From Campylobacter pinnipediorum subsp. pinnipediorum (GTDB taxonomy: Bacteria; Campylobacterota; Campylobacteria; Campylobacterales; Campylobacteraceae): a DNA stretch of 64,000 nt. The notes under the pieces were generated by a model that saw only the letters and a list, made by a program, of their open reading frames with translations, made no database searches and was not told where the DNA came from. The position numbers and the translations under genes are program-made. The DNA lies in contig NZ_CP012546.1 in assembly GCF_002021925.1 (NCBI RefSeq), positions 806,001-870,000 of the forward strand, written 5' to 3'. Position 1 is the stretch's first letter. The number at the start of each line of letters is the position of its first letter. Below, one piece after another: positions 37,241 to 45,693 of the stretch.

Positions 37241-37743
37241 AAATTTTCCTTATCTTTTAAAAAATCAAAAACGTCTTTTGCGTTTTTAAAATTTATATTG
37301 TCTATTAAAAAATTAAGCCCAACACCAGCATTTTTACCAGCCGCAATATCACTTTTTTTATCTCCTATCATTATAGAATCTTTTAATGATATATTAAATT
37401 CACTAGATGCATCTAGTATCATTTTAGGGCTTGGTTTTCTGCAATCACACATTTGTTCGGGAGAATGTGGACAAAAAAACACTTTTTGTATACAAATTCC
37501 TTCATTTTTGAGCTTTTTAATCATAAAATTTGTGATGTTTTCAAAATCCTGTAATGTATAATAGCCTCTTTGTATTCCTGATTGATTTGTTATTATTATC
37601 AGTTTGTATCCAAATGAGATAAAACCCTTTAATGCTTCAAAGATACCATCACAAAATACAAAATTTTCAGGCTTATATACATATCCAAAATCTACATTTA
37701 TAACGCCATCTCTATCTAAAAATATTGCTTTATTTTTATCCAT
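37237..37743 (-). CDS. gmhB: D,D-heptose 1,7-bisphosphate phosphatase
   Basis: Removes the C7 phosphate in the ADP-heptose pathway. 168 residues, HAD superfamily. The nucleophile motif is FLDRDGVINVD, motif II is ITNQSGIQRGYY, the GmhB zinc site is CPHSPEQMCDC, and motif IV is MIGDKKSDIAAGKNAG. The start at ATG 37743 is preferred to the TTG two codons upstream. First gene of the heptose operon, diverging from the cytochrome c gene as in C. jejuni. Confidence 0.95.
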   Translation of the reverse strand: MDKNKAIFLDRDGVINVDFGYVYKPENFVFCDGIFEALKGFISFGYKLIIITNQSGIQRGYYTLQDFENITNFMIKKLKNEGICIQKVFFCPHSPEQMCDCRKPSPKMILDASSEFNISLKDSIMIGDKKSDIAAGKNAGVGLNFLIDNINFKNAKDVFDFLKDKENL

Positions 37744-37784
37744 AATCAAAATTATACCAAAAAATTATATTTACTTTTATGTTA

Positions 37785-37790
37785 TACAAT
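37785..37790 (+). promoter_or_regulatory. Likely -10 box of the cytochrome c gene
   Basis: TACAAT with a T-rich upstream region in the short divergent gap between gmhB and the cytochrome c gene, about 30 bases before the ATG. Confidence 0.45.
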
Positions 37791-37820
37791 AAAAGCCATT
37801 TTATTAAAAAAGGATAATGT

Positions 37821-38126
37821 ATGAAAAAATTACTTATTATTTCTGGAGCTATTGCTATGTTTGCGACCTGTAGTTTTGCTGCTGATGGTTCTACTTTGTA
37901 TAAAAAATGTATAGCTTGTCATGGAGCTAAAGCGGAAAAGAAATTTAATAATAAAGTTGGACCTTTAAATACTCTTTCAAAAGAAGATATTGTTTCTTCT
38001 TTAAAGGGTTATAAAGATGGTAGTATAAATAAATATGCTATGGGTGCTATGATGAAGCCTGTTGCAAAACCTCTTAGTGACGATGACATGAATGCTGTTG
38101 CTGATTATATACAGACTTTAAAATAA
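37821..38126 (+). CDS. Periplasmic monohaem cytochrome c (c553 type)
   Basis: 101-residue precursor with a signal peptide (~1-20, ending SFA). One haem-binding CIACH (Cys30, Cys33, His34) lies near the N-terminus of the mature protein, with a Met-rich segment (YAMGAMMKPVA) that probably supplies the axial methionine. The C-terminal MNAVADYIQTLK is typical of class I c553 cytochromes. It probably carries electrons from the bc1 complex to the terminal oxidase or peroxidase. It has its own promoter and terminator, beside the heptose operon as in C. jejuni. Confidence 0.92.
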   Translation: MKKLLIISGAIAMFATCSFAADGSTLYKKCIACHGAKAEKKFNNKVGPLNTLSKEDIVSSLKGYKDGSINKYAMGAMMKPVAKPLSDDDMNAVADYIQTLK

Positions 38127-38130
38127 TAAT

Positions 38131-38155
38131 TGGGTGGATTTTTCCACCTAATTTT
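38131..38155 (+). terminator. Terminator of the cytochrome c gene
   Basis: An 8-bp stem (38131-38138 with 38143-38150, one G-T pair) with a TTTT loop, five bases after the stop and followed by T-rich sequence. Confidence 0.75.
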
Positions 38156-38187
38156 AAAATTTTTCTTAATTTTTAAAATTAAAGTGA

Positions 38188-38193
38188 TATAAT
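38188..38193 (+). promoter_or_regulatory. -10 box of the racemase gene
   Basis: TATAAT about 38 bases upstream of the racemase ATG, in an A/T-rich region with a GTGA just before it. Confidence 0.5.
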
Positions 38194-38230
38194 TTGTTTT
38201 ATTGTTCATAAATTATTTTTAGGAGTAACA

Positions 38231-38914
38231 ATGAAGCAAATTGGAATTATAGGCGGAATGGGTCCGCTTGCTACTATAGATCTTTATAATAAAATAGTAT
38301 CTTTAACCCCAGCCACTTGTGATCAAAAACATATTCATGTAGTCATAGACAGTTATCCACAAATTGAAGATAGAACAAAATTTATCATAGATAATGAAAA
38401 AAGTCCTATTGATAAGCTTGTTGAGAGCGCAAAGAGATTAAAAACAGCTGGTTGTGATGCTATAATCATTTCTTGTAATACAGCTCACTATTTTGCCGAA
38501 GAAATTGAAAAACAAGCAAATGTAAAAATTTTATATATAACAAAAATAGCCATTGAAGCTATAAAAAAAATATATCCAAATGCAAAAGATATTGCTGTAA
38601 TAGCAACTAGCGGAACAAAAAAGGGTAGGGTATATGATAAGATACTAGAAGAAAACGGCTTAAATAGTGTTAGTTTTACAAATGAACAACAAAAAGCCTT
38701 AATGGACTGTATATACAAAGGTGTAAAAGCTGGTAAAACCAAAGATTATGTTTCACTTTTTAATAAAATTATTTCAGAGATTAAGGCTGATGTTTATATA
38801 GCTGCTTGTACTGAAATTCCAATGTTTTTGGAGTATTTAGATAAACCATATAATTTTATAGATGCTACGTTAGAATTAGCTAAATATACCGTTAATTATG
38901 CATTGGAAAAATAG
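38231..38914 (+). CDS. Aspartate/glutamate racemase family protein
   Basis: 227-residue PLP-independent racemase. The N-terminal IGIIGGMGPLATIDLY is typical of aspartate racemases (RacD/YgeA group). The two catalytic cysteines are Cys82 in ISCNTAH and Cys193 in AACTEIP. It would interconvert L- and D-aspartate (or glutamate); MurI, which makes D-Glu for peptidoglycan, has different flanking motifs. AGGAG precedes the ATG. It stands alone but fits the aspartate-related genes of this window. Confidence 0.88.
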   Translation: MKQIGIIGGMGPLATIDLYNKIVSLTPATCDQKHIHVVIDSYPQIEDRTKFIIDNEKSPIDKLVESAKRLKTAGCDAIIISCNTAHYFAEEIEKQANVKILYITKIAIEAIKKIYPNAKDIAVIATSGTKKGRVYDKILEENGLNSVSFTNEQQKALMDCIYKGVKAGKTKDYVSLFNKIISEIKADVYIAACTEIPMFLEYLDKPYNFIDATLELAKYTVNYALEK

Positions 38915-38954
38915 TATATTTTATATAAATTTTTAAGTTTAAGTATCTGTGATG

Positions 38955-38960
38955 TATAAT
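38955..38960 (+). promoter_or_regulatory. -10 box upstream of yebC
   Basis: TATAAT about 32 bases before the yebC ATG. Confidence 0.5.
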
Positions 38961-38991
38961 TTGTGGATTTTATTTTAAGGATAGGATATAT

Positions 38992-39699
38992 ATGGGAAGA
39001 GCGTTTGAATATAGAAGAGCTGCCAAAGAAGCTAGATGGGATAAAATGAGTAAGGTTTTTCCAAAACTTTCTAAAGCTATAACAGTTGCTGCAAAAGAAG
39101 GTGGAACTGACCCTGATATGAACCCAAAACTTCGTGCAGCAATAGCAGCTGCTAAAGCTGAAAATATGCCAAAAGACAATATAGACTCTGCTATAAAAAG
39201 AGCAAATGGTAAAGATAGTTCTGATATAAAGACTATATTTTATGATGGAAAAGCTGCTCACGGAACACAAATAATAGTAGAATGTGCTACTGATAATCCA
39301 ACAAGAACAGTTGCCAATGTAAAAGCTATTTTTAATAAAAATGGTGGCGAGATGTTGCCAAGTGGAAGTCTTAGTTTTATGTTTTCAAGAAAAAGCGTTT
39401 TTGAGATTGTAAAGCCTGATTGCGATTTGGAAGAATTAGAGCTAAATTTGATAGATTTTGGTCTTACTGAGCTTGAAGTAGAGGAAGATAGTGTTGTTAT
39501 TTATGGTGAATATACTAGTTTTGGAACTCTTAGTGAAGGCATAGAAAAAAATGGGCTTGAGCTCAAAAAAGGTTCGCTTCAATATATTCCAAACTCTACA
39601 ATACATTTAAATGAGTCCGAAATGGTAGATGTAGAAAAGCTTCTTGATAAGTTAGAAGATGATGACGATGTTCAATCAGTATATACAAATATAGAATAA
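38992..39699 (+). CDS. yebC: YebC/PmpR family protein
   Basis: 235-residue three-domain protein of the YebC/TACO1 family. It opens [19 protein letters not shown], which is the Epsilonproteobacterial variant of the MAGHSKWANI start. [27 protein letters not shown] and the [20 protein letters not shown] segment are family hallmarks. Members have been described as DNA-binding regulators and, more recently, as translation factors relieving stalling at proline runs; which applies here is open. Followed 19 bases later by ppiB, as in C. jejuni. Confidence 0.94.
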   Translation: MGRAFEYRRAAKEARWDKMSKVFPKLSKAITVAAKEGGTDPDMNPKLRAAIAAAKAENMPKDNIDSAIKRANGKDSSDIKTIFYDGKAAHGTQIIVECATDNPTRTVANVKAIFNKNGGEMLPSGSLSFMFSRKSVFEIVKPDCDLEELELNLIDFGLTELEVEEDSVVIYGEYTSFGTLSEGIEKNGLELKKGSLQYIPNSTIHLNESEMVDVEKLLDKLEDDDDVQSVYTNIE

Positions 39700-39718
39700 T
39701 AAAAAATTAGGAGATAAA

Positions 39719-40207
39719 ATGAGAGAAGAATTAAAAGTTTATGATATAAATTTAGATGAACTAAAGAAAAATAAATTTGCTGTATTGCATACCGAAAAAG
39801 GAGATATAAAGCTTGAGCTTTTCCACGAAGAAGCACCACAGGCTGTTATGAATTTTGTAAGTTTGATAAACTCAGGATTTTATAACGGATTAAATTTTCA
39901 TAGAGTGATTAAAAACTTTGTAATACAAGGCGGTTGCCCTCATGGAAATGGAATGGGTGGACCAGGATATAGAATCAAATGTGAATGTGATAATCAAAAT
40001 GTAAGACACGAAAGAGGAACTCTATCTATGGCTCACGCTGGTAGAGATACTGGTGGTTCTCAGTTTTTTATATGTCATAGTGCACAACCACATCTTGATG
40101 GTGTGCATACTGTTTTTGGAAAATGTGCTGATAACGAAAGCTTGAAAGTGTTAGATAGTATAGAAGCTATGAATAAGATAGTTTCAGCTGAAATTTTATC
40201 AAAATAA
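39719..40207 (+). CDS. ppiB: Peptidyl-prolyl cis-trans isomerase, cyclophilin type
   Basis: Cytoplasmic proline isomerase assisting protein folding. 162 residues without a signal peptide. The catalytic segment [46 protein letters not shown] and [11 protein letters not shown] are all present. AGGAG six bases before the ATG. It sits between yebC and the dicarboxylate symporter, whose start overlaps its stop by one base. Confidence 0.94.
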   Translation: MREELKVYDINLDELKKNKFAVLHTEKGDIKLELFHEEAPQAVMNFVSLINSGFYNGLNFHRVIKNFVIQGGCPHGNGMGGPGYRIKCECDNQNVRHERGTLSMAHAGRDTGGSQFFICHSAQPHLDGVHTVFGKCADNESLKVLDSIEAMNKIVSAEILSK

Positions 40208-41532
40208 TGATTTTTGCAAACTTTATCAATAAAAGGCAAAACAATAAAATGTTAAAGATTTTTACAAGTCTTGCTTTCTGGGTTATATTTGCTATTATAG
40301 CTGGTATTGTTGTTGGGATACAATTTCCTGACATAGGAGTTGGTAGCAAGCCTGGGATTGATTATTTTATAAAGACTCTAAAACTTCTTATAGGGCCAAT
40401 TATATTTTTAACAATAGTTTCTGGGATAGTTGGTCTTGAGAGTTTAAAAGAGCTTGGTAGCATAGGCTTAAAGTCGTTTATATATTTTGAGATAGTAAGC
40501 ACACTAGCTTTATCTATTGGTATATTTTTTGGAGAAACAATAAAGCCTGGACATGGTATGCATCTTGATTGGACAAAGCTTGATGCTAGTAGTATTGATA
40601 AATATACACATATAGATAGAGATGTTGGCTCTATGTGGTCTATATTAAAAAGTGCTGTTCCAAGCGATCCTATAAGTCCTTTTATATATTCAAATACTCT
40701 ACAAGTGCTTTTTATGGCTCTTGTGGTTGCAATATTTTTGTCATTTTTAAACCCAACTCGTAAAAAACAATGTTTAAAACCTCTGGAATTTATACAACAT
40801 TATGTCTTAAAACTACTTAGTTTTTTAATGCTTTTTAGCCCTATAGCTGCATTTTCTGCTATGGCGTATTTGATTGGAAAATTTGGCATAGGTTCTTTGC
40901 TTGGAATGATGGAATTGCTTGCTGTAATGGCATTATCTAGTTTGTTTTTTATATTTGTGGTTTTGGGTATTATATGCTATTTTGCTAAGATAAATATATT
41001 TAAATTTATGAGGTTTATTGCCAAAGAAGTTTTAGTTGTATTTGCAACTAGTTCAAGTGAAACAGCCTTAGGACCACTTATGCAAAAACTGGAGAATGCT
41101 GGTATAAATCGTGGTGCTGTAGGGCTTATAATACCTACTGGCTACTCTTTTAATTTAGATTGCACAAATATATATCTTAGCTTAAGTGTGATATTTTTGG
41201 CTCAAGCTTTTGATGTGCCTCTTAGTTTTGAAAACCTTATTAGTGTTCTCATCGTTTTAATGATAACAAGTAAAGGCGCAGTTGGAGTAACTGGATCTGG
41301 TTTTATTGTTTTGGCTGGAACACTTGCTGCTTTACCAAATACTGGTATACCTGTTGTTGCTGTTTCTGTTTTACTTGGTGTTGATAAATTTATGTCAGAA
41401 ATGCGTGCTGTTGGAAATTTATGCGGTAATGCCGTTGGTTGTGCTGTCATATCCATGTGGGATAAAAAAGTCGATCTTGCAAAATTTAAGTATGCTCTTG
41501 ATAATCCTAAGGAATTTGAGTTTAAAGTTTAA
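40207..41532 (+). CDS. Dicarboxylate/amino acid:cation symporter (DAACS)
   Basis: Inner-membrane symporter of the GltP/DctA family taking up glutamate, aspartate or C4-dicarboxylates with Na+ or H+. 441 residues from 40207, or 427 from the ATG at 40249 (MLKIFTSLAF), which gives a cleaner first helix; the ribosome site does not decide. Core motifs: serine-rich ATSSSETALGPLMQ (hairpin 1), TGYSFNLDCTNIYLSL (the unwound TM7 NMDGT equivalent, here N-L-D-C-T), SKGAVGVTGSGFIVLAGTLA (hairpin 2) and RAVGNLCGNAVG in TM8. The NMDGT and TM8 differences are typical of a divergent subgroup, so the substrate is uncertain. Confidence 0.88.
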   Translation: MIFANFINKRQNNKMLKIFTSLAFWVIFAIIAGIVVGIQFPDIGVGSKPGIDYFIKTLKLLIGPIIFLTIVSGIVGLESLKELGSIGLKSFIYFEIVSTLALSIGIFFGETIKPGHGMHLDWTKLDASSIDKYTHIDRDVGSMWSILKSAVPSDPISPFIYSNTLQVLFMALVVAIFLSFLNPTRKKQCLKPLEFIQHYVLKLLSFLMLFSPIAAFSAMAYLIGKFGIGSLLGMMELLAVMALSSLFFIFVVLGIICYFAKINIFKFMRFIAKEVLVVFATSSSETALGPLMQKLENAGINRGAVGLIIPTGYSFNLDCTNIYLSLSVIFLAQAFDVPLSFENLISVLIVLMITSKGAVGVTGSGFIVLAGTLAALPNTGIPVVAVSVLLGVDKFMSEMRAVGNLCGNAVGCAVISMWDKKVDLAKFKYALDNPKEFEFKV

Positions 41533-41546
41533 ATAAAGGAATATAT

Positions 41547-42206
41547 ATGAGAAGTATTAGAGATATTATGAATGAGCGTTATACGACAAAGGTATTTGAT
41601 AGTAATAAGAAAATTTCTGATGAGGATTTTGATCAAATAGAAAGTATTTTGGAATTAACACCAACTAGTACAAATTTACAACCTTTATATTTTGTGATAG
41701 CAAGTAATGATGAAAGTAAGGCTAGAATTTCTAAAGCTACGCAGGGTCAGTTTGAGTTTAACTTAAAAAAGATCCAAAATGCTTCTCATGTTATAGTTTT
41801 TTGTTCTAAGTGTTTTGTAGAAGATGCTCATTTGCAAAATGTAATAGAACAAGAAGATGCCGATGGTCGCTTTTTAAAGCCTGAGTTTAAAGACAAGGTT
41901 AGGCAAACTAGGGAATATTTTTTAAATTTTCATAGATTTGATTTAAAAGATGAAGCTCATTGGCATGCAAAACAAGCATATTTATCTTTGGGTAGCGTTT
42001 TGATGGCAGCTGCTACCCTTGGTATAGATACAACAGCTATAGAGGGCTTTGACTCCAATGCTTTAGATAATGAGCTTAAAATTAGAGAACTTGGATATAC
42101 ATCTCAAATTATCTTAGCCTTGGGTTATAAAAAAGAAAATGGAGATTTTAATTATACTCTTCCAAAATCTCGCCTGAAAAAGAATTTAATAATAAGAAAA
42201 AATTAA
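41547..42206 (+). CDS. Nitroreductase family flavoprotein
   Basis: 219-residue FMN-dependent NAD(P)H oxidoreductase of the NfsB type. MNERYTTKVFDSNKKIS at the N-terminus gives the FMN phosphate contacts (RYTxKxFD), LTPTSTNLQPLYF binds the flavin, and AHWHAKQAYLSLGSVLMAAATLGIDTTAIEGFD is the family C-terminal core. The physiological substrate is unknown; homologues reduce nitroaromatics and quinones. It lies 14 bases after the symporter and before a terminator. Confidence 0.88.
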   Translation: MRSIRDIMNERYTTKVFDSNKKISDEDFDQIESILELTPTSTNLQPLYFVIASNDESKARISKATQGQFEFNLKKIQNASHVIVFCSKCFVEDAHLQNVIEQEDADGRFLKPEFKDKVRQTREYFLNFHRFDLKDEAHWHAKQAYLSLGSVLMAAATLGIDTTAIEGFDSNALDNELKIRELGYTSQIILALGYKKENGDFNYTLPKSRLKKNLIIRKN

Positions 42207-42248
42207 TTTTTTATACTTTAAATATTGTAATTTTTTAGATTATGTCTC

Positions 42249-42290
42249 ATATTGTAATTTAAAATTTTACAATATCTTTTTATTTTTATA
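42249..42290 (+). terminator. Terminator after the nitroreductase gene
   Basis: A perfect 9-bp A/T-rich stem (42249-42257 with 42267-42275) with a 9-base loop, followed by CTTTTTATTTTT. Part of the left arm sequence is repeated about 25 bases upstream. Confidence 0.65.
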
Positions 42291-42384
42291 TCTTTAAGTT
42301 TCGATTATGTTTGTATTTTATAAAATCAAATTTCTAGTTTGTTTATTTTAGATTATTTTGATTTTAAATCACAAGGATTCCTTT

Positions 42385-43620
42385 ATGATAAATACAAAAC
42401 GACTTAAAGAAGAGTTTCAAGAAATATCTAGATTTGGTGCTTTAAAAGATAAAGGAATTACTCGTTTAGCTTTTAGTAATGAAGATAAAGATGCTAGGGA
42501 ATATCTTATTAAGCTTATAAAACAATCCGGACTTAAAATAAAAATTGATAATGTTGGAAATATATACGCTAGGTTTGATGATGTAAAAGAGCCAAATTTA
42601 TCCGCAATTAGTGTTGGTTCTCATATAGATAGCGTTCCAAATGGTGGTTTTTATGATGGAACATTGGGTGTTATGTCTGGACTCGAAGCCATAAGAAGCA
42701 TAAAAAAGAGTGGTCTTGAGCTAAAAAGACCACTAGAACTTATTGTTTTTGTTTGTGAAGAGTCAAGTAGATTTAAAATGGCTACTATAGGTAGTAAAAT
42801 AATAAGCTCAAAACTAGATACATCAAAGCTTAAAGACTTAAAAGATGATAATGGTATAAGTGTTTTTGATGCCATGAAAGATTTTGATTTAAATCCAGAA
42901 AATTTACAAGAGTGCATTTTAAAAAATGGCACATACCTAGCATACCTAGAGCTTCACATAGAACAAGGTCCAGTTCTTGAAAAATATAATATTCCTGTCG
43001 GTTTGGTTAGTGGTATTGCAGCTCCTATAAGATATGAGCTAAAAGTCAAAGGAAAGGCTGACCATAGTGGTGCAACTCCTATGAATATGAGAAAAGATGC
43101 TTTGGTTTGTTCTAGTGAAATAATTTTAAATATAGAAAAACTTTCAAAAGCACATAAAACATCTGTAGCTACTGTTGGGTATATAAAAACTTTTCCTGGT
43201 GTTTTAAATGTTATACCACAAGAGTGTGTTTTGGATATAGATATAAGAGATATAGATGATTTGCAGTTAGAAAAACTTGATAGTGAAATTTACAGTAGTA
43301 TAGCAGAAATTTGTAAAAATAGGGCTTGTGATTTTGAACTTTTGCAACTCACAAAAGATAGACCAGTTGTTTTAGATGAAAAAATAATAAAATTAATGAA
43401 AGAACAAGCAGAAAAATTAAAAATAAAAACTCTCGTATTACCAAGTGGGGCGGGGCATGATGCTATGCATATGAAAGGTATAGCTGATTTTGTTGGTATG
43501 ATATTTATACCTTGCAAAGATGGTATAAGTCATAATGTAAATGAGGATATAAATTTTAATGATGCTTTTAAAGGCACTGAATTATTAGCCCATACTATTC
43601 TTGATTTGGCTAATTCATAG
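42385..43620 (+). CDS. M20 hydrolase, N-carbamoyl amino acid/allantoate type
   Basis: 411-residue cytoplasmic metal-dependent amidohydrolase of the AllC/HyuC/beta-ureidopropionase group. GSHIDSVPNGGFYDGTLGV provides the first metal ligands (His, Asp). FVCEESSRF is the group-specific acidic motif, and LELHIEQGPVLE and the SGAGHDAMHM segment complete the site. Likely substrates are N-carbamoyl-L-amino acids or related ureido acids; no hydantoinase or allantoinase gene is near. The start at ATG 42385 follows AAGGA. First gene of a same-strand run of amide and peptide hydrolases. Confidence 0.88.
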   Translation: MINTKRLKEEFQEISRFGALKDKGITRLAFSNEDKDAREYLIKLIKQSGLKIKIDNVGNIYARFDDVKEPNLSAISVGSHIDSVPNGGFYDGTLGVMSGLEAIRSIKKSGLELKRPLELIVFVCEESSRFKMATIGSKIISSKLDTSKLKDLKDDNGISVFDAMKDFDLNPENLQECILKNGTYLAYLELHIEQGPVLEKYNIPVGLVSGIAAPIRYELKVKGKADHSGATPMNMRKDALVCSSEIILNIEKLSKAHKTSVATVGYIKTFPGVLNVIPQECVLDIDIRDIDDLQLEKLDSEIYSSIAEICKNRACDFELLQLTKDRPVVLDEKIIKLMKEQAEKLKIKTLVLPSGAGHDAMHMKGIADFVGMIFIPCKDGISHNVNEDINFNDAFKGTELLAHTILDLANS

Positions 43621-43656
43621 CAAAAAAGATCTTAAAAAAAGGAGAGGGTAAATAAA

Positions 43657-44982
43657 ATGGATGACATATCTAAAAAAGTCTTAAATTTAAAGGATGAGAG
43701 TATCAAGTGTAGAAGATTTTTTCACTCTCATCCAGAAACTGGTTGGTTTACCTTTTTTACAACGGCTGTTATAGCTGATAAGATGAGTAAGCTTGGATAT
43801 AAACTAAAAATGGGACGAGATATTATCGTGCCAGAACAAAGAGCTGGGCTTGGTAGTGATGAAAATTGCAAACAAGCTATACAAAGAGCAAAAAGCTTGT
43901 TAAATGAAGAACAAAGTAAATTTCTAGATATTATGGAAGATGGGCTAACTGGTTTGGTTGCTGATATAGATACCGGCAGAGATGGTAAGTTTATCGCTTT
44001 TAGATTTGATATAGATGGGGTTGATGTTACGGAGAGTAAGGATAGCGATCATAGACCTTTTGTAGATGGTTTTAGCTCGGATATAAATGGCATAACTCAC
44101 GCTTGCGGACATGATGGTCATATTACGATAGGGTTGTTATTAGCAAAGCTTATATCTGAAAATTTAAATGATTTTAATGGCAAATTTAGATTTATATTTC
44201 AAACAGCAGAAGAAGGCACTAGGGGAGCTGTTGGCATGGAGCCAACCGGTATTTTAGATGGTGTTGATTATTTGTTTGGCGGACATATAGGATTTCAAGC
44301 AAAAGATATGGGTGGCATAATATGCGGAACCAATAAATTCCTCGCCACAAGTAAATTTGATATAGTTTTAAAAGGTCGTTCTGCACATGCAGCCGGTGCA
44401 CCACAAGATGGAGCAAATGCTTTGCTTGCCGCAGCTCAAATAGCTTTAAATATGCACGGTATAACAAGACATAGCGATGGTGTTACAAGGGTGAATGTCG
44501 GTGTTTTGAAAGCTGGAGAGGGAAGAAACGTAATAGCTCCAAATGCCTATCTTGCCTGTGAAACAAGGGGAGAGACAACAGAGCTTAATGAGTTTATGAA
44601 AGCAAAATCTTTTGATATAGTAAAAGGTGTTTGCTTGGCTTACGGTGTTGATTATGAGATTATACATACAGGTGGAACTTCTGGTGGCGATAGTAATGAT
44701 GAAGTGACATATCTTTATGAAGAGTGCGCTAAGCAGTCACCTTTTGTTCAAAATGAAAAAATAGTTCAAAAACTTGATTTTGGTGCTTGTGAAGATTTTG
44801 CTCATTTTATGCAAAGCGTGCAAAAAAGTGGTGGAAAAAGCGGATATCTTATGATAGGAACTACACTTGCCGCAGGACATCATAATTATAAATTTGATTT
44901 TGATGAAGACTCTTTGTTAGTTGGAATAGATGTGTTTTTAAGAGCCATTTATAAAACAAATGGAATTCACGATAAAGGATAA
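43657..44982 (+). CDS. M20 amidohydrolase, AbgA-like
   Basis: 441-residue amidohydrolase of the M20D family, closest in layout to AbgA, the p-aminobenzoyl-glutamate hydrolase subunit. THACGHDGHITIGL carries the metal ligands (Cys, His, His), and FIFQTAEEGTRGAVGM has the catalytic/ligand glutamates. The insertion RFDIDGVDVTESKDSDHRP is typical of AbgA. In E. coli AbgA works with AbgB and the AbgT transporter; neither is adjacent here, so another N-acyl amino acid could be the substrate. AGGAG lies upstream. PepE follows three bases after the stop. Confidence 0.86.
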   Translation: MDDISKKVLNLKDESIKCRRFFHSHPETGWFTFFTTAVIADKMSKLGYKLKMGRDIIVPEQRAGLGSDENCKQAIQRAKSLLNEEQSKFLDIMEDGLTGLVADIDTGRDGKFIAFRFDIDGVDVTESKDSDHRPFVDGFSSDINGITHACGHDGHITIGLLLAKLISENLNDFNGKFRFIFQTAEEGTRGAVGMEPTGILDGVDYLFGGHIGFQAKDMGGIICGTNKFLATSKFDIVLKGRSAHAAGAPQDGANALLAAAQIALNMHGITRHSDGVTRVNVGVLKAGEGRNVIAPNAYLACETRGETTELNEFMKAKSFDIVKGVCLAYGVDYEIIHTGGTSGGDSNDEVTYLYEECAKQSPFVQNEKIVQKLDFGACEDFAHFMQSVQKSGGKSGYLMIGTTLAAGHHNYKFDFDEDSLLVGIDVFLRAIYKTNGIHDKG

Positions 44983-44985
44983 AAT

Positions 44986-45684
44986 ATGAAAAAAGCTTTA
45001 CTTTTAAGTGCGTCAAGTTATAAAGATACTGGTTATTTAAACCATAGTAAGGGCTGGATAAATGACTTTTTGGGCAGTGCAAAGGATGATGAAATTTTAT
45101 TTATACCTTATGCCGGTGTAAGAAGAAATAACGAAGAATACGAACAAAAAGTTATAACTTGCTTGGAAAATAAAAATATCAAATCCATACATAGATATGA
45201 TGACAAAATATCTGCTATAAAAAATGCAAAAACAATAGCCGTTGGTGGCGGAAACACCTTTGTTTTAATGCGCTATCTTTACAAACTTAACCTAATAGAT
45301 GCTATAAAACAAGCTGTAAATGATGGTTGTTTGTATTTTGGTTGGTCTGCTGGTGCAAATATAGCTGGTAGCAGCATGATGACTACAAATGATATGCCAA
45401 TAATAATGCCAAAATCATTTGACGCTTTAAATATTTTTCCTTATCAGATAAACCCACACTTCATAAGTGGTAAGATACAAGGACATAATGGAGAGAGTAG
45501 GGAAGAGCGTTTGGAAGAGTTTTTGATAGTAAATCAAAATAGCACCGTATATGCTATGCCAGAGGGAACCGGACTTTTAATAAATGATAACGAAGCCGAA
45601 GTTATAGGCTATGCTGATTTGATTAAATTTGAGTATAAAAAAGAGAATACTTTTATAAAAGTAGGCGATAAAATCAAAATATAA
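44986..45684 (+). CDS. pepE: Dipeptidase E (alpha-aspartyl dipeptidase)
   Basis: Serine peptidase of family S51 that cleaves only Asp-X dipeptides, releasing aspartate. 232 residues (E. coli 229). The nucleophile elbow FGWSAGANIAGSSM puts the catalytic serine at Ser121; AVGGGNTFVLMRYL and INPHFISG with the catalytic His are also present. Cytoplasmic. It starts three bases after the AbgA-like gene and precedes DcuC, which suggests that the released aspartate is used to make C4-dicarboxylates. Confidence 0.93.
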   Translation: MKKALLLSASSYKDTGYLNHSKGWINDFLGSAKDDEILFIPYAGVRRNNEEYEQKVITCLENKNIKSIHRYDDKISAIKNAKTIAVGGGNTFVLMRYLYKLNLIDAIKQAVNDGCLYFGWSAGANIAGSSMMTTNDMPIIMPKSFDALNIFPYQINPHFISGKIQGHNGESREERLEEFLIVNQNSTVYAMPEGTGLLINDNEAEVIGYADLIKFEYKKENTFIKVGDKIKI

Positions 45685-45693
45685 AGGAATTTT

